Below are positions 1 through 11,923 of a stretch of DNA of 64,000 bases, in pieces. Under the pieces are notes generated by a model. The model was not told the DNA's origin and did no database searches. It saw only the letters and a program-made list of their open reading frames with translations. The translations under genes were made by a program, and so were the position numbers. Source of the stretch: Moringa oleifera (Eukaryota; Streptophyta; Magnoliopsida; Brassicales; Moringaceae); assembly GCA_021397835.1 (NCBI GenBank), contig JAJFZO010000094.1, positions 4,874,001 through 4,938,000 of the forward strand, read 5' to 3'. Position 1 is the stretch's first letter; each line of letters opens with the position of its first letter.

Positions 1-442
1 CCATCTGCATGTTAAGCATGGAAAATGAGATTCAATCTGTGGAAACCATCAAGTAGGTTACTTCGCTGACCCGTAGCCATAGATTTCATCTAATTTGCCA
101 TTGAAAGTAACTATGTTTTATCAAGTGCTAAGAATCTCAATCACTAATAATGATTCTTCCTGTTATCTATACTATCTTTTGGCCTTTCACTTGTCTTACT
201 ATAGCACAAAGTGCTGGTATCACTTTCAATAAGTGGTAGAACAAATAGCTTAATACAGACTTCAACACTCTTGTCAACACTAGCCTTACAGAAACTGCAG
301 TTGCCACTGCAACCCTGCCAATTGTTTTTTCCTATAAGCCTGTAATCTGACAACGTAGTAACTTTGTTTCATACACCATGAAGTATGAAGCGTCATAAAC
401 TTGAAGTAGAGAATATCATTGTTCATGTACCTACTTTTCTGG

Positions 443-1044
443 TCAACTGAAATATTTGATGAAAGCATCAAAGGGAGACTGGTTGACATCTATGATTCCA
501 TGTCTTTGCATTAATGCAAACAAAAGAGAGCGACTTCCATGAAGTATAAGTTCGAAACTATCAGTTCAAGAAGATCTTCAGTTGAAAACGATCACCGTTT
601 TCTGATTCATCGCCGACCTTCAAGTTGGATTAGTGAATCAGATTCTGTTTATACTTGGAGAGAGAAGAGGGAAATCCCAACCATTTCAAGCATATTAGAT
701 TTTCCCAGTACTTTGCCATTATAGTCAAAACAAAGTGTATCTTTTGAGAATGTAAGAACAAAAGTTTGACTCCTCGTTAGGCCGAAGGATGGATAGATGA
801 TCCCTTGAAGATAGAAACAGGATGACCAACATATTAAACATGGAAAAAGCATGACTTGTGCTTCATTGGTTCCACCTTTCAAGTGCTTTGAATTTGTCTC
901 GCTCCTCAAGCCACACCGAGCTGGTATTTTCTCTGCTAATGACTGAATCTGTGTTGCTAATTCTGCAAAACAAGGCTGGAGAAGTCCTGGATTAAGATAT
1001 TCCCGATGCTGCTCATTCTTGCTTTTCTTTCTTGATCTTTCCAT
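443..1044 (-). other. possible fragmented coding region, unknown
   Basis: Three short stretches on the minus strand look coding-like, but I cannot join them into one model. The first opens with an ATG at 1044 in a good context and encodes MERSRKKSKNEQHREY, followed by a stretch with LATQIQSLAEKIPARCG. A second, around 655-770, contains FDYNGKVLGKSNMLEMVG followed by a possible GTATAA donor. A third, near 443-507, reads IIDVNQSPFDAFIKYFS and then stops. I do not recognise the family. It may be the edge of a gene, a degraded gene, or chance open frames. On the plus strand the first 55 bases also hold an open stretch ending in TAG that could be the tail of a gene lying outside the window. Confidence 0.25.
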
Positions 1045-1564
1045 TTTCTCTTAAATTCCAAAATTGTAGACAGCTAGCTGCTTGGTTTGTAGCAACAATA
1101 GCTTACAGACGTTGGTATCAAAATTTATGAGCTGTATGGCTGATTGTTATTTATCCTTAAGAGGATTATATATTTGCATGCAAGAAATAATAATTCAGAT
1201 GGCAGAAGACAACATTTTTTTTTTCAAAAATTTATTTAACAGCCTGATCTCCTGCCATCTCATATGTTTTGGTTCATCTGAAGCAACATGGCAACTTATA
1301 CCTGTAGCTATATATGAATTTCACTTCTTGCCATTACCAAACAAATGAAGAAAGTGAAAGTCCAATGAGTCTTTTACATGACCATGATATGCTTACTAGA
1401 AGAACACATCTGAAAAACAAAGAACTTGATTCCTGACAATGGCTGCACTTCCTATTTCCAGAATCCAAATTGTCCTTCAAACGCGTTCTTTCCGCTCCTT
1501 GTAACTTTAAGAATCAGTTTGAAACACCACCAGGCATCAGTATGCTAGATAGAGCAGCTCATTC

Positions 1565-2175
1565 ATGCGACTTTAACACATTAATATTATAAATATATTT
1601 TTTAAAAAATTAACACAGATGAAATAAGAAAAAATATATCATTTAAAATTTTTTAAAATATTTTTTTTCTAATTTACTATGAACCTCAAAATATTTTTAA
1701 ACATATCTATGATTTATGAAAAATAATCAAATTAAGCATTAACTCAAATTATTATAAAAAAATTAAAATTTTTTTGTTAAAATACCTAAAAAAATAACTT
1801 AAATAAATTTTACATTCACTTTAAGTTAATCATTTAATTTTAAATAATTTTCAACTCACTAAGTTATTTATTATAAATTTTTAAAATTTTTTATATTAAA
1901 TTTTTTAAAAATATTTTTAAAACTAAAAAAATTTTAAATTATTTTATGATAATAACTTAAATATTTTTTGTACATTCATAAAAAATTGTAAATTAAAATT
2001 TAAAATACAAGATCTTTAATTTAAATAACACTAAATTTTAAAATTTTTCACAAAATTTAATTTGACTATTTTATTTAAAAATATTTTAAAATTTAAAATA
2101 AAATCAAAAAAATTATTTTCAAAATTTTAAATAGTAATTACCTTTTAAAAAATCTAAATCTATAAATGAAATATT
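1565..2175. other. A+T-rich intergenic DNA
   Basis: Runs of A and T with almost no G+C and no usable reading frame. The texture is the same as in the other A+T-rich spacers of the window. I see no terminal repeats or gene remnants in it. Confidence 0.8.
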
Positions 2176-2364
2176 TCTTTTAGTGATCCTAAATGAGAAG
2201 GTAAACAGAGGGTCAGGGGCAGGTTCTGTCACTTAAAACCTTCACCAGGGCTTATATAACTTTAAACATAGGATGTGGGGTCCATCTGCTTGTGGGTTGG
2301 ATTTGCTAAGGTTGTATTCTGGTTGTCATGATGCAATAGGGAGTCGGATCTAATGAAAGAGGAC

Positions 2365-2524
2365 TTCGGTTAATTGAAAACGAACCCAACCACATTAGGG
2401 GGAAGCCCATTGACATTGGCGGAAACCCAATTAAATTGAGAAAAATCAAGTCGGGTTGGGAGAAGTCCGATAAAAATCAGTCTGGGCGCGATCCAGTTAG
2501 AGCAAGCCCAGCCAGATTGCATAA
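2365..2524. repeat. degenerate 20-bp minisatellite upstream of CCT6
   Basis: Seven or so units of 20 bp can be laid end to end, for example 2405-2424, 2425-2444 and 2445-2464. Most follow a loose pattern of CCCAAT, then about five bases, then ATTGGG and GAA. The units are quite diverged, so the array is old. It ends roughly 330 bp before the CCT6 start codon and is markedly richer in G+C than the DNA to its left. Confidence 0.6.
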
Positions 2525-2590
2525 ACGTGGTAAATGCCGTAATGGTTATTAATCAACTAAGTATGCTGGTAACATTAAAGCCATAATACA

Positions 2591-2715
2591 CACGTGCCAG
2601 GTAACGACACCGTTTAAAGAAGATAGAAACGATGCGTCTCGTCGTTCGTTTTTCCTTCTGGAATCTGGAGGGATCGCTGAAGCAAAATAAATCAAAGTTG
2701 AAAAAGGTTCCAGAA
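2591..2715 (+). promoter_or_regulatory. CCT6 promoter/leader: G-box and two HSE-like cores
   Basis: A perfect G-box CACGTG lies at 2591-2596. Two TTCnnGAA cores, the minimal heat-shock element, lie at 2656-2663 and 2708-2715. A (CT)n tract runs at 2815-2835 just before the ATG at 2857, so part of this segment is probably 5' leader. Such short motifs occur by chance, and no transcription start can be seen from sequence. Heat-responsive control is a guess based only on the motifs and on the product being a chaperonin subunit. Confidence 0.35.
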
Positions 2716-2856
2716 AGCCCTAAAACCCACTCTCCTCTTCTTCATCTTTCCTTCTGTACGTCTCTCTTAGTGTTCCAGCCAGTGGCTAGTTCGTCTACTA
2801 GAAGAACAACTTTACTCTCTCTCTCTCTCTCTCTCAAACTCTAGGAACCAGCGAAG

Positions 2857-5800
2857 ATGTCGTTGCGAGTATTGAACCCAAATGCTGAAGTGCTTAACAA
2901 ATCGGCTGCGCTTCACATGAACATCAATGCCGCCAAGGGTTTGCAGGACGTTCTCAAGAGTAACCTCGGCCCCAAAGGAACCATTAAAATGTCAATATCT
3001 ATTTACTCTCTTCCTCTCTCGCTTTTCACTATGCCTGGGTTTTCTTTCTACTTCTTATTTCTCCCATTTTCCGTCATTTTCCCGCTGATTTTCTCTTTGG
3101 TGGCCTGTTACCTAGGCTTGTTGGTGGTGCTGGTGATATCAAGCTTACCAAGGATGGGAATACTCTCTTGAAGGAAATGGTCAGTTTTTTAAGAAAGCTA
3201 GATCTTTTGATCTGTGCTGTCTTTCCGTGATTTTAAATTTTAAACTTTATATAAGCTCTCTCTTTCTTGTTCTTTTTCTTTTGCCTTGCTTTTGTGACAG
3301 AACTTGGGTACGTCCGTGTTTGCATATTTTTGTGCTTGTAATTCTGTCTTCAGCTAATGATACGATTGTTAGAATTATTTACCACGAGGAGAAGACTCTT
3401 CCGTAGACATTTAGTTAGCCAAGGTCGCATTAATTAATGCAGTTTGAAGAAGCAACTGAAATCCATAAGTTCGGTTCTTCAAAATGGAAATCTGCTTCTG
3501 GATATTTTTGCTATTCGTACTGCCTTTGTGACTGTGACATGAGATGATGGAAAACAGTTGACTGGTAGAGAGGACATACTGTTATTGTAGGAAGGAAAAG
3601 CTAACCAAATGCAAATGTTTAGTGATTAATGCTCATATGCTTGGTTGCTGCTTCGTTTAATGTTTCAGTTTTAGGTTCCTACTTTACAGTGCTTAGTTGG
3701 TTGATGTTTGATAATCTTGCAGCAAATTCAAAACCCTACAGCTATCATGATTGCAAGGACAGCTGTTGCACAAGATGACATAAGTGGAGATGGTACCACT
3801 TCTACCGTCATCTTCATTGGCGAGCTTATGAAACAATCAGAGCGTTACATTGATGAAGGTCTGTCTTAGAAGTCATCTGACTTCAATAACAGCAGTATTT
3901 ATTTAAAACATTTTAAACTTTTGCTGGATTCCCTCCTTAGTTAAGAGCAAGCTTAGTTCTTCAACTTTGGGCCTTTGCATCTCTTCTTTTTCTTACTCTT
4001 TATGAAAGTATGTCAAAAGAATGGATATAAATGGGACTTGTTGGCACCAGCAAAATCATGGTCAGATCAATTTTAGCTTGATATGGTGCTTTCAAGTAAT
4101 TTATAGGTACCGTTATGAATCCGATCAAAGTTGATATTATATTAATAAGGCTGGTCTATTTAGTCTCACATCTTTTGTTTTTATTTCATTGGTCATTTCT
4201 CCGTAAAGCCATCAGTTTAAAAAAAAAAAAAAAGAGATAGCGCATGCTTAATTTGCATTGCAAGTTATGTTTGTGTAGAAGGCACTGTTATGAATCTAAT
4301 CAAAGTTGATATTATGTTAATAAGACTGGTCTATTTAGTCTCACTTCTCTAGTTTTTATTTAATTGGTCATTTCTCTGTGGAACCATCAGTTGAAAAAAA
4401 GAGATATGAAGAGCATGCTTGATTTGCATTGCAAATTATGTTCGTGTAGAAACCCAAAGTGGCAACTTTTTCTGTCTTGTTGGAAAGATGAGATATTTAT
4501 AATATTTGGAAGTATTATTTTGCTAAGATAAAATTACATGTCGGTAAAGTAAATTCCTCACGAGTTGTTATAAGTCTTCGTGCTGTGCTCATTTTAGGGA
4601 TGCATCCACGTGTTTTGGTTGATGGTTTCGAGATCGCAAAAAGAGCCACTCTTGAATTCCTTGAGAAGTTCAGGACTCCTGTGGTAATCGGTGATGAGCC
4701 CGATAAAGAGATTCTGAAAATGGTTGCTAGAACAACACTGAGAACAAAGGTACATTTGTCATTTATTTGTTGTTTTCTGGTGTTATGGTTGACATTGTTT
4801 TCCATTTGTGTCATGTCATTACTTAATATTGTTTGTTTTGCAGTTATATGAAGCATTGGCTGATCAATTGACTGATATAGTTGTTAATTCGGTTAGTGCA
4901 TCCGATGATGTTTATATCTATTTTTTTACATTGCATAAATTCCCTTTATGTGCTCTTACTATCATTTAGTTTAGTGGCTTATGCAATCAAAATTCAGTTG
5001 TAGACATTGTTATTTGCATGTAATAAACTCCGGCTTAAATATGACAGGTACTCTGCATTCGGAAGCCTGGGGAGGCTATTGATCTTTTCATGGTGGAAAT
5101 AATGCACATGCGTCATAAATTTGATGTGGACACTCGACTGGTACATTATACTTTGTCATTGTTGTATTGCATTGCAAGAATTTCTTCTTCAATCTTCCCC
5201 GAAGGTTTTCTTCCCCAATTCGGATATTTTTACGAAGTGTTTAGTGATGCGTCATAAATTTGATGTGGACACTCGACTGGTACATTATACTTTGTCATTG
5301 TTGTATTGCATTGCAAGAATTTCTTCTTCAATCTTCCCCGAATGTTTTCTTCCCCAATTCGGATATTTTTACGAAGTGTTTAGTGACTTGCTTTTCTTAG
5401 TTGCCAGGACTGAAGTAGAGTTCTTGATTAACAATTTTATTGGTTGTCAATTTTTTGTGAGCATGCTTTCTTCTAGCTGGTTTCAAACATTACCAATTTT
5501 CAAATGATCTATTCAAGTTTTATTCTCTTTTTTTTGCTGGTCATAGTTGCATGGACTTACTGATACTGCTGCTAGGTTTTGGTCTAAATTATGATCTGAT
5601 GCTTCCATTATATGTCATAACTATTTTGGTTTACCTTCTCCATTTAAATTTTTTAATATTGTCTTGTAGGTTGAGGGTCTTGTCCTTGATCATGGTTCTA
5701 GGCATCCTGATATGAAACGACAAGCAGAGAATTGTTACATTCTGACATGCAATGTCTCATTAGAATATGAGAAAAGGTACGTTTTTGGAAGCATATTTAA

Positions 5801-8800
5801 CTTGTACTTGTTGTACCTTCAAATTTGACTTGCATTTTATGCTTTATGTGGTTCTTCACTGGATGGAGTTATGAAGTGTATGATTTATTTTTTTCTATGA
5901 TGTCTTCAAATCTCCTTAAGAGTAATCTTCTCCTATTCTCTGTGTTTTCTCAACAACCCCCCCCCCCCCCCCCCCAAAAAAAAAAAAAAAAAAACCAAAA
6001 AAAGAGAGGAGGGAGGGGAAGAAACTTGGTATTCTGGAACTGTTTTCTCTTGGAACTGATTATATCCAATTAAAGCCGATTTGGGGATGGTTACAGTAAA
6101 CCTGGCTCATTATCTGGCCACGTACTGCTTTTAGGGTATTAGGATATGGTTTTTGACATCATGAAACTAATGTTGTATTGCTCAGTGAAATAAATGCAGG
6201 CTTTTTCTACTCGAATGCTGAACAGAGAGAGGCAATGATTGCAGCTGAAAGGCATTCAGTTGATGAAAGAGTGAAAAAAATTATTGAACTGAAAAACAAG
6301 GTGAGAATTTGGGAGGCATCATGTATTAGATTGTATGTCAAATTAGCATTGCTATTATGCCATTTCCCCTTAAAATTTTGCTTGTACTTTGGTTATGCAG
6401 GTTTGTTCAGGTAATGATAGCAACTTTGTTGTCATCAATCAAAAGGGTATCGATCCCCCATCGTTGGATCTTCTTGCAAGGGCAGGGGTAAGTTACCAGC
6501 CATATATGGTTCTTACAGAAAGCAACAGCGAACCTTTTATAAAATTGTGCAGCTCTATATATGTATGCAATGCCTTCATTTCAACTAGCTAAGCAAGGAT
6601 TTTTGTAGGAGTAATTAGTGTTGGCTGATTATCTTGTCCTTTTCCTTAATGAGAAGAAAGGAGTAAAAGTGAACAGGGCCTATGCCTGACTAACAATTTA
6701 AGTTGTAAGGTATGGTACTTGATCCCACATCGGAAGGATGGGCTTCTTGTGTGGGGTTAAAGGCTTTGGGCTCTCCCACTTCAATAGCTAGCTTTGGGGT
6801 GTTCTTCTCCCAAGGTTTTTTATCAATTGGTATAATGGAATTCATCATGTCTCTCGGTTGCAATCATGTGTAGTTGGTGGTAACGCCGATATTGCAATGC
6901 TTTCTTGGGACTAGTTAAGAGACTAGTGCAAAGCCAACCCATGTAAATGCCAAGAAGCGTGGTGGAATGTTGGGATCTTAGTTGCAAAGGTATGCGACTT
7001 GATCCCACATCGAAAGTATGAGCTTCTTGAGTTCTCTCACTTCAATGGCTAGCTTTTATGGTGTGGTTTTCTCAAAGTTCTTATCAATGTTTAATGTTAT
7101 GAGCTTATGAGACTTGACTCCACATTGGAAGTATGGACTTCTTGTGTGGGAGAAGGGGTTTTAAGACTTTTGGCTCTTTCACTTCAATAGTTAGCTTTAG
7201 GGGTGTGGTTCTCTAAAGGTTTTTGTTAATTGGTCTCACCCAAAGCTTTATAACTCCCATACAAGAAGCTCATACTTTCAGTGTGGGATCAAGTCCATAT
7301 CTTGCAATTAGGATCCTATCATTAGATATGCTACCCATGGTTGCTACCATAATTTTTTAGTTGTTTTAGATTTATTGAAGATTCTTTTTATGCTGCATGT
7401 AAATATCCATTTCAGTGGAGAAAGCAAGTTCTATGTCTGTTCTTCCAGATCTTGGGCTGAAACCAAAGGCTACTCTTTGTTTCAGAACCGATGTGTTCAT
7501 GGTCATAGATTTATTTTCCTATGGCCTTTTTACACACAACTATGGATTTTTCACCTTTCTTTTTGGTGAATAATTAATGTATCAGAATCAAACAGACCAG
7601 AAGCTTGAAGTGGATGGATGGCTTAGGCATGCAAGAAATGAAAGAAATATTGTGATAATTGTAGAAAAGATCAAAAAAGAAAATAACTTGGTAATCCCTT
7701 GGCTAGGCACCATGGGAAGACTTGTTGTCCCCATGCTCCTTATCTTTAACTCTCAATTTATCGGAAATTTTGCTAGACAGGATTTTGTGCTATTTTTCTC
7801 TTTCTTGTATTGTGCTCTTCTAGAAACATGCATACCATTATAATTTTTTCCCTTTTTTATGTTGTAAATGAGGGACTTAAAAGAACATCTCATAAATTGT
7901 GCATTAAACAGATAAGCGATTTGGGTTGGTTCCACCAGGTCCTTTTCGGATTAGACATAGTATTCTTCGAACTGGACTAACTGCTGTTTCCTCCATTTCC
8001 TCCCATCCGCTTCACCCTCCAAAAGAAGAAGAAAAGAAACAGAAACTAAAAGGTATAAAGAAAAGAAAATCTTAAAAGGGTTGCCAGTTACAGTTTCTCT
8101 GATAAGAGAAGTCGTTTCTGGGCATTATACCATTAGTGCCTGGTTTTCGTTAGGTTGGTTATTTGCTTTTCTTACTTGAAAGGAAGAAGAAGAAGAAGAA
8201 AGTTTGTTTGTGTTGCTTTGTCTTATATGTTACTTTACTGCATTTGCTTCTCTCTAATTCAGTTATTCTGCAGATAATTGCACTAAGAAGAGCAAAGAGA
8301 AGAAATATGGAACGATTGGTTTTGGCCTGTGGGGGAGAAGCTGTAAATTCTGTGGATGATTTAACTCCTGATTGTCTTGGTTGGGCTGGACTCGTCTATG
8401 AGCATATCCTTGGGGAAGAGAAATATACATTCGTGGAAAATGTGAAGAATCCCTATTCTTGTACAATTTTAATAAAAGGTACTTGGAGTTCTTGATTTTC
8501 AGCACTCAGCTAATTGGTTGTGGTACTGTTGTAACGATGTACTGTATGCATCATCTCCTAGTATTTGGTAATTTAGTAGCTAACCTGATTTTCATATCAT
8601 GTTAATGTGTTAGGACCCAACGACCATACGATTGCTCAAATTAAGGATGCTGTTCGTGATGGGCTGAGAGCAGTAAAAAACACTATCGAAGATGAATGCG
8701 TTGTGTTAGTAAGTTTCTGCTCAAAATTTAAAATTTCAGACAGTAACCTATATTTTGGAGGTAGAATTTGATTTACCATTTTCCTTCTCCATCTTACATT

Positions 8801-8913
8801 TAGTGTTTCTTGTGGAATGCCTTTGATGCAGCTTCACAAAATGTTTGCAAGAATGTTATATTAGTTCTTCAATCAAAAAAGAAAAGAACGTTATATTAGC
8901 ATATCCTCTTCCC

Positions 8914-8950
<37 letters not shown>

Positions 8951-10558
8951 ATGCATATGCATGCCCGCATGCATATTTGAATATAAAATATCTAGTTCTG
9001 CTTGATATGCTTAACTTCACAATGGCAGTCAAGACTTGAGATGGTTTACTTATTTGTGTTTTACAATTAAATGTGATCAAAAGATTTGTGGTTTTGGAGT
9101 TTTATAACACAATAAGAACTTCCTAAGGTTTGTGTTGCTGTGTGGTTAAGGTTTTTTTTTTTTTTTTTGGTTGCATTTGAAGATCTAGCAAGTTACTTGA
9201 ATTTTAGAGATTTTTTTTAGATTGTTCTATTAGTTTATGATTTTCTTCACGGAGATTATGTTATGCTTATTGATAACAAGATTGATGATCGTGCTTCGTT
9301 CAATATGCCAGGGAGGAAACATAGAAGGGTTTGTTTCCTTTATTGTATCTTCTCTGTGCATCCAAATATTCGCACAAGTAAAATGCTGGTAGAAAAAGAA
9401 TGAATGGAGGGAACAGACGAAGGATTTGAAGAAAAAATCAAAGAGTTGAGGCTTCAATGAGCAGACAACTTGAGTGACGATTTGTCTATTGACATAATTT
9501 TTGTTAGCCACCAATTGACATACTACAAATACATTTTTATTTACTTTTTTGAATCTTGGAGTAGTACAAGTTGAAAATGGTGCGGTGCAGTTTGCATGGT
9601 GCATTGGTTTGAAGATGTCTTTTCATTCCGTTGTTCAGGGGGCTGGAGCTTTTGAAGTTGCAGCTAGACAGCACCTAATCAATGAAGTCAAAAAAACTGT
9701 TCAAGGGGTATATTTTTCGTACCCATGCTTAAAATATTGTTTTAACTTTCAAGCATTGAATATTTATGGAGACATTTCTGATGTTTACAAACATGGAGCA
9801 GCGTGCCCAATTGGGTGTTGAAGCTTTTGCGGATGCCCTTCTTGTGATACCAAAGACTCTTGCTGAGAACTCTGGGCTTGACACCCAAGATGTGATCATT
9901 GCTCTTACGGTATGCTTCTGTAATTTTCCTTGATGTCCCCTCCCTTGCCTTCGGGGTCAAGAAAATGAAGAATTTATCTTCAGATTTTCATTCTGGATGT
10001 TTATTCAGGGAGAGCATGACAGAGGGAACATTGTGGGCCTAAACCAGCACACTGGAGAACCTATTGACCCCCAGATGGAGGGTATCTTTGACAACTACTC
10101 TGTTAAGCGTCAAATTATAAACTCTGGGTATGTGAGACTAGCTGCACTCTGCAAATATAATTTTTCTCTCTGCTCTGTTTATCATTCATTCATTTGGTTA
10201 AAACCAGATCGTTAATAACATTTCCTGCAGGGTACCTATTCTATGTTTTATCCCGGGCCATTGTCCACTCCTATTTTCATTATGCGTTTGCTATATACTC
10301 TTTTGACTTATTTTAATAATTGCATCGGTTGATGTGAATAAGTGTTTACCTGAATTCATGATGGCATATGATTACCATGTGCATGATAATTACTTTGGAG
10401 GGAAACAATAAAATAATTATTTCTATTATCATTTATCTTTTTCTGGGATTATTTTAGCATGAATGTGCAATTCTGTCTGCAGGCCTGTAATTGCATCACA
10501 ATTGCTATTGGTGGATGAAGTTATTCGTGCCGGGCGTAACATGCGGAAGCCAAATTAG
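2857..10558 (+). CDS. CCT6: T-complex protein 1 subunit zeta (CCT6)
   Basis: This is one of the eight subunits of the cytosolic chaperonin TRiC/CCT, which folds actin, tubulin and other proteins using ATP. Fifteen coding exons can be read: 2857-2990, 3116-3179, 3723-3858, 4598-4749, 4844-4891, 5048-5140, 5670-5776, 6186-6300, 6401-6487, 8274-8478, 8614-8708, 9639-9707, 9802-9909, 10009-10127 and 10483-10558. They join to 535 codons plus stop, the usual length of the family. The N terminus begins [20 protein letters not shown]. The group II chaperonin nucleotide motif GDGTT is at residues 88-92, and the zeta-type [17 protein letters not shown] and the end AGRNMRKPN are present. Intron 9 holds a repeat element. 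Several introns contain tandem duplications or homopolymers. The donor of exon 1 (GTCAAT) is weak. Orthology to CCT6 is clear. Confidence 0.98.
4106..4453. repeat. 175-bp tandem duplication in CCT6 intron 3
   Basis: Copy 1 starts at 4106 and copy 2 at 4281. Both contain the same succession of words, such as CAAAGTTGATATTAT and TGGTCTATTTAGTCTCAC, and both end with a poly-A stretch followed by an AGAGATA block. The copies differ at perhaps one base in ten, mostly in the A tract. The duplication does not touch exon 3 or exon 4. Confidence 0.85.
5108..5385. repeat. near-perfect 139-bp tandem duplication spanning the exon 6 donor of CCT6
   Basis: Copy 1 (5108-5246) and copy 2 (5247-5385) differ by a single base that I can see, G versus T in the middle. 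Copy 1 starts in exon 6, 33 bp before its 3' end, so copy 2 carries a second identical exon end (encoding [11 protein letters not shown]) and a second GTACAT donor at 5280. Use of the second donor would add 139 nt, which is not a multiple of three. Confidence 0.93.
5957..5994. repeat. C19-A19 homopolymer block in CCT6 intron 7
   Basis: Nineteen C residues are followed directly by nineteen A residues. Such tracts are unstable, and their exact length may reflect assembly or sequencing error. Confidence 0.85.
6700..7325. mobile_element. composite inverted-repeat (MITE-like) element in CCT6 intron 9
   Basis: The motif ACTTGATCCCACAT occurs in direct orientation near 6718 and 6988, with a more diverged copy near 7110. 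Each is followed by GCTTCTTG-type and TTTCACTTCAATAG-type words. At the right end (about 7225-7310) the same block appears inverted, as CTCATACTTTCAGTGTGGGA and GATCAAGTCC. The outer ends therefore form long imperfect terminal inverted repeats of about 55 bp. No transposase frame is present. The structure looks like a non-autonomous foldback or MITE element built from several monomers. I cannot fix a target-site duplication by eye, and a fragment of a TRIM retroelement is an alternative. Confidence 0.6.
8916..8949. repeat. poly-G tract (G34) in CCT6 intron 11
   Basis: Five C residues are followed by 34 consecutive G residues on the sense strand of CCT6. In the pre-mRNA such a run could form quadruplex structures. 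Its length in the assembly should be treated as approximate. Confidence 0.85.
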
Positions 10559-11923
10559 TTCATTGGTGTGCTTCACCATATATTTTTGCCATGTGGAGGT
10601 TTCCTTTTATCATTTGGGCTGTGTAATGGATAGCCTCTAGCTGCCTTGATTGGTGTAATCAAGGGCAGTTATGTTGAGGATTGTTTACTGAGGAAGCCCT
10701 GATTTGTGCTTTTCTGGTAAGTTTTGAAAGATGCAGTTTGAACTAATATATTTGACCTTTTCTCATCTTAGTTTTGAAAATTCCAATCCTATTATGCTAA
10801 ATTGGGTTCTGGGATTCCAACCAAAAAGCATTTGCCCCCTGCTATCTGTGATTTGTAACATGACATAGCAAATGTGCTTTTAGATTGGCCAATATGTTAC
10901 TAAGTTGTTCCTGTCTGATATTTTAGCTTGTGATTTTTGTTGGAAGTACCTATGTGAGTTGGGTGGGCAATTTATTGCTGAAATTAGTTTCTAATGGTAC
11001 TGCAAGTCCCTAGTATTTTTTTTTTCTTTTGTAATTATTATCAAAATGTGTAGTCCTAGAATCCTAAAATTAAGCAAAAAGATGGAACTGTTTATAAGTA
11101 GATCCTGTGGTCATCTGTAGCAAGCAACTGGTTTGAATAATTTTCTCATTTTTTTTTGGTCATTTGTGCCTCCTGATATTTAATTCAACAATGGGTCGCA
11201 TCCCTCATGGTTGACTTTTAGCCAGACAAAATATTTATTTGCTATCCTTCGCAAGGTATATGTCCACTTGAAAGGGGGTTTGCCTTGCAAGGACAAATTT
11301 CCCTTTTTGCCTTTTCTTCTTTTTGGTTAAAAAAAAAGAAATAGAAAAGATCTACACCAATATTAATTTGATGTGATGTTACATAGTCTAACTATAAATG
11401 AAATAGAATTGGAAACTTATTATTGGTTTGTAGGTCACCTTTAGTGAGTCTTCACCCATTTTCAAAAGAAAATGAACCCTTAAATACATTTCAATCCATA
11501 TTATTTAACAGTATCACTTGTGGATTCTACATTTGACAGAACCAGTACTGTGCATAGCATGTCTAAAGAAGAGCACGAACTGATTCTATTGTCTTGCAAT
11601 AAAAACAAAGCCCTGCTGACTGCAACATGTAACAGGGAATGAAATATGTACCTTCTCCATTTCTCTTGAAGCTAACTCAAGTTTGTTCCTTAAGGCTCAT
11701 AAAAACCAATCCCATGACTTAACTAGAAAGAAGTCATTTCTAAAAATTTCAATGCAAAATTAAAATTATTACCGAACAATACCTGCTCTCTAACCAAGAT
11801 ATCACAAACATGCAAGTGATTGATTCGTGGAGGTGAAATGCAGCTGCAATGTAAAAATGCAACTTTGAAGAGCGGCAGTTTATGATTCATTATACGGATC
11901 TGAGGTCCATCAGGGAAGATAGC
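10559..11923. other. CCT6 3' UTR and CMC1 3' UTR, convergent genes
   Basis: No reading frame of note. The left part, up to roughly 11.0 kb, is probably the CCT6 3' untranslated region. The right part, just before 11924, is the 3' untranslated region of the convergent CMC1-like gene. Nothing else was seen. Confidence 0.6.

Noticed and set aside
8845..9080. Frames encoding poly-Gly or poly-Pro
   Set aside because: They only translate the G34 homopolymer inside CCT6 intron 11.
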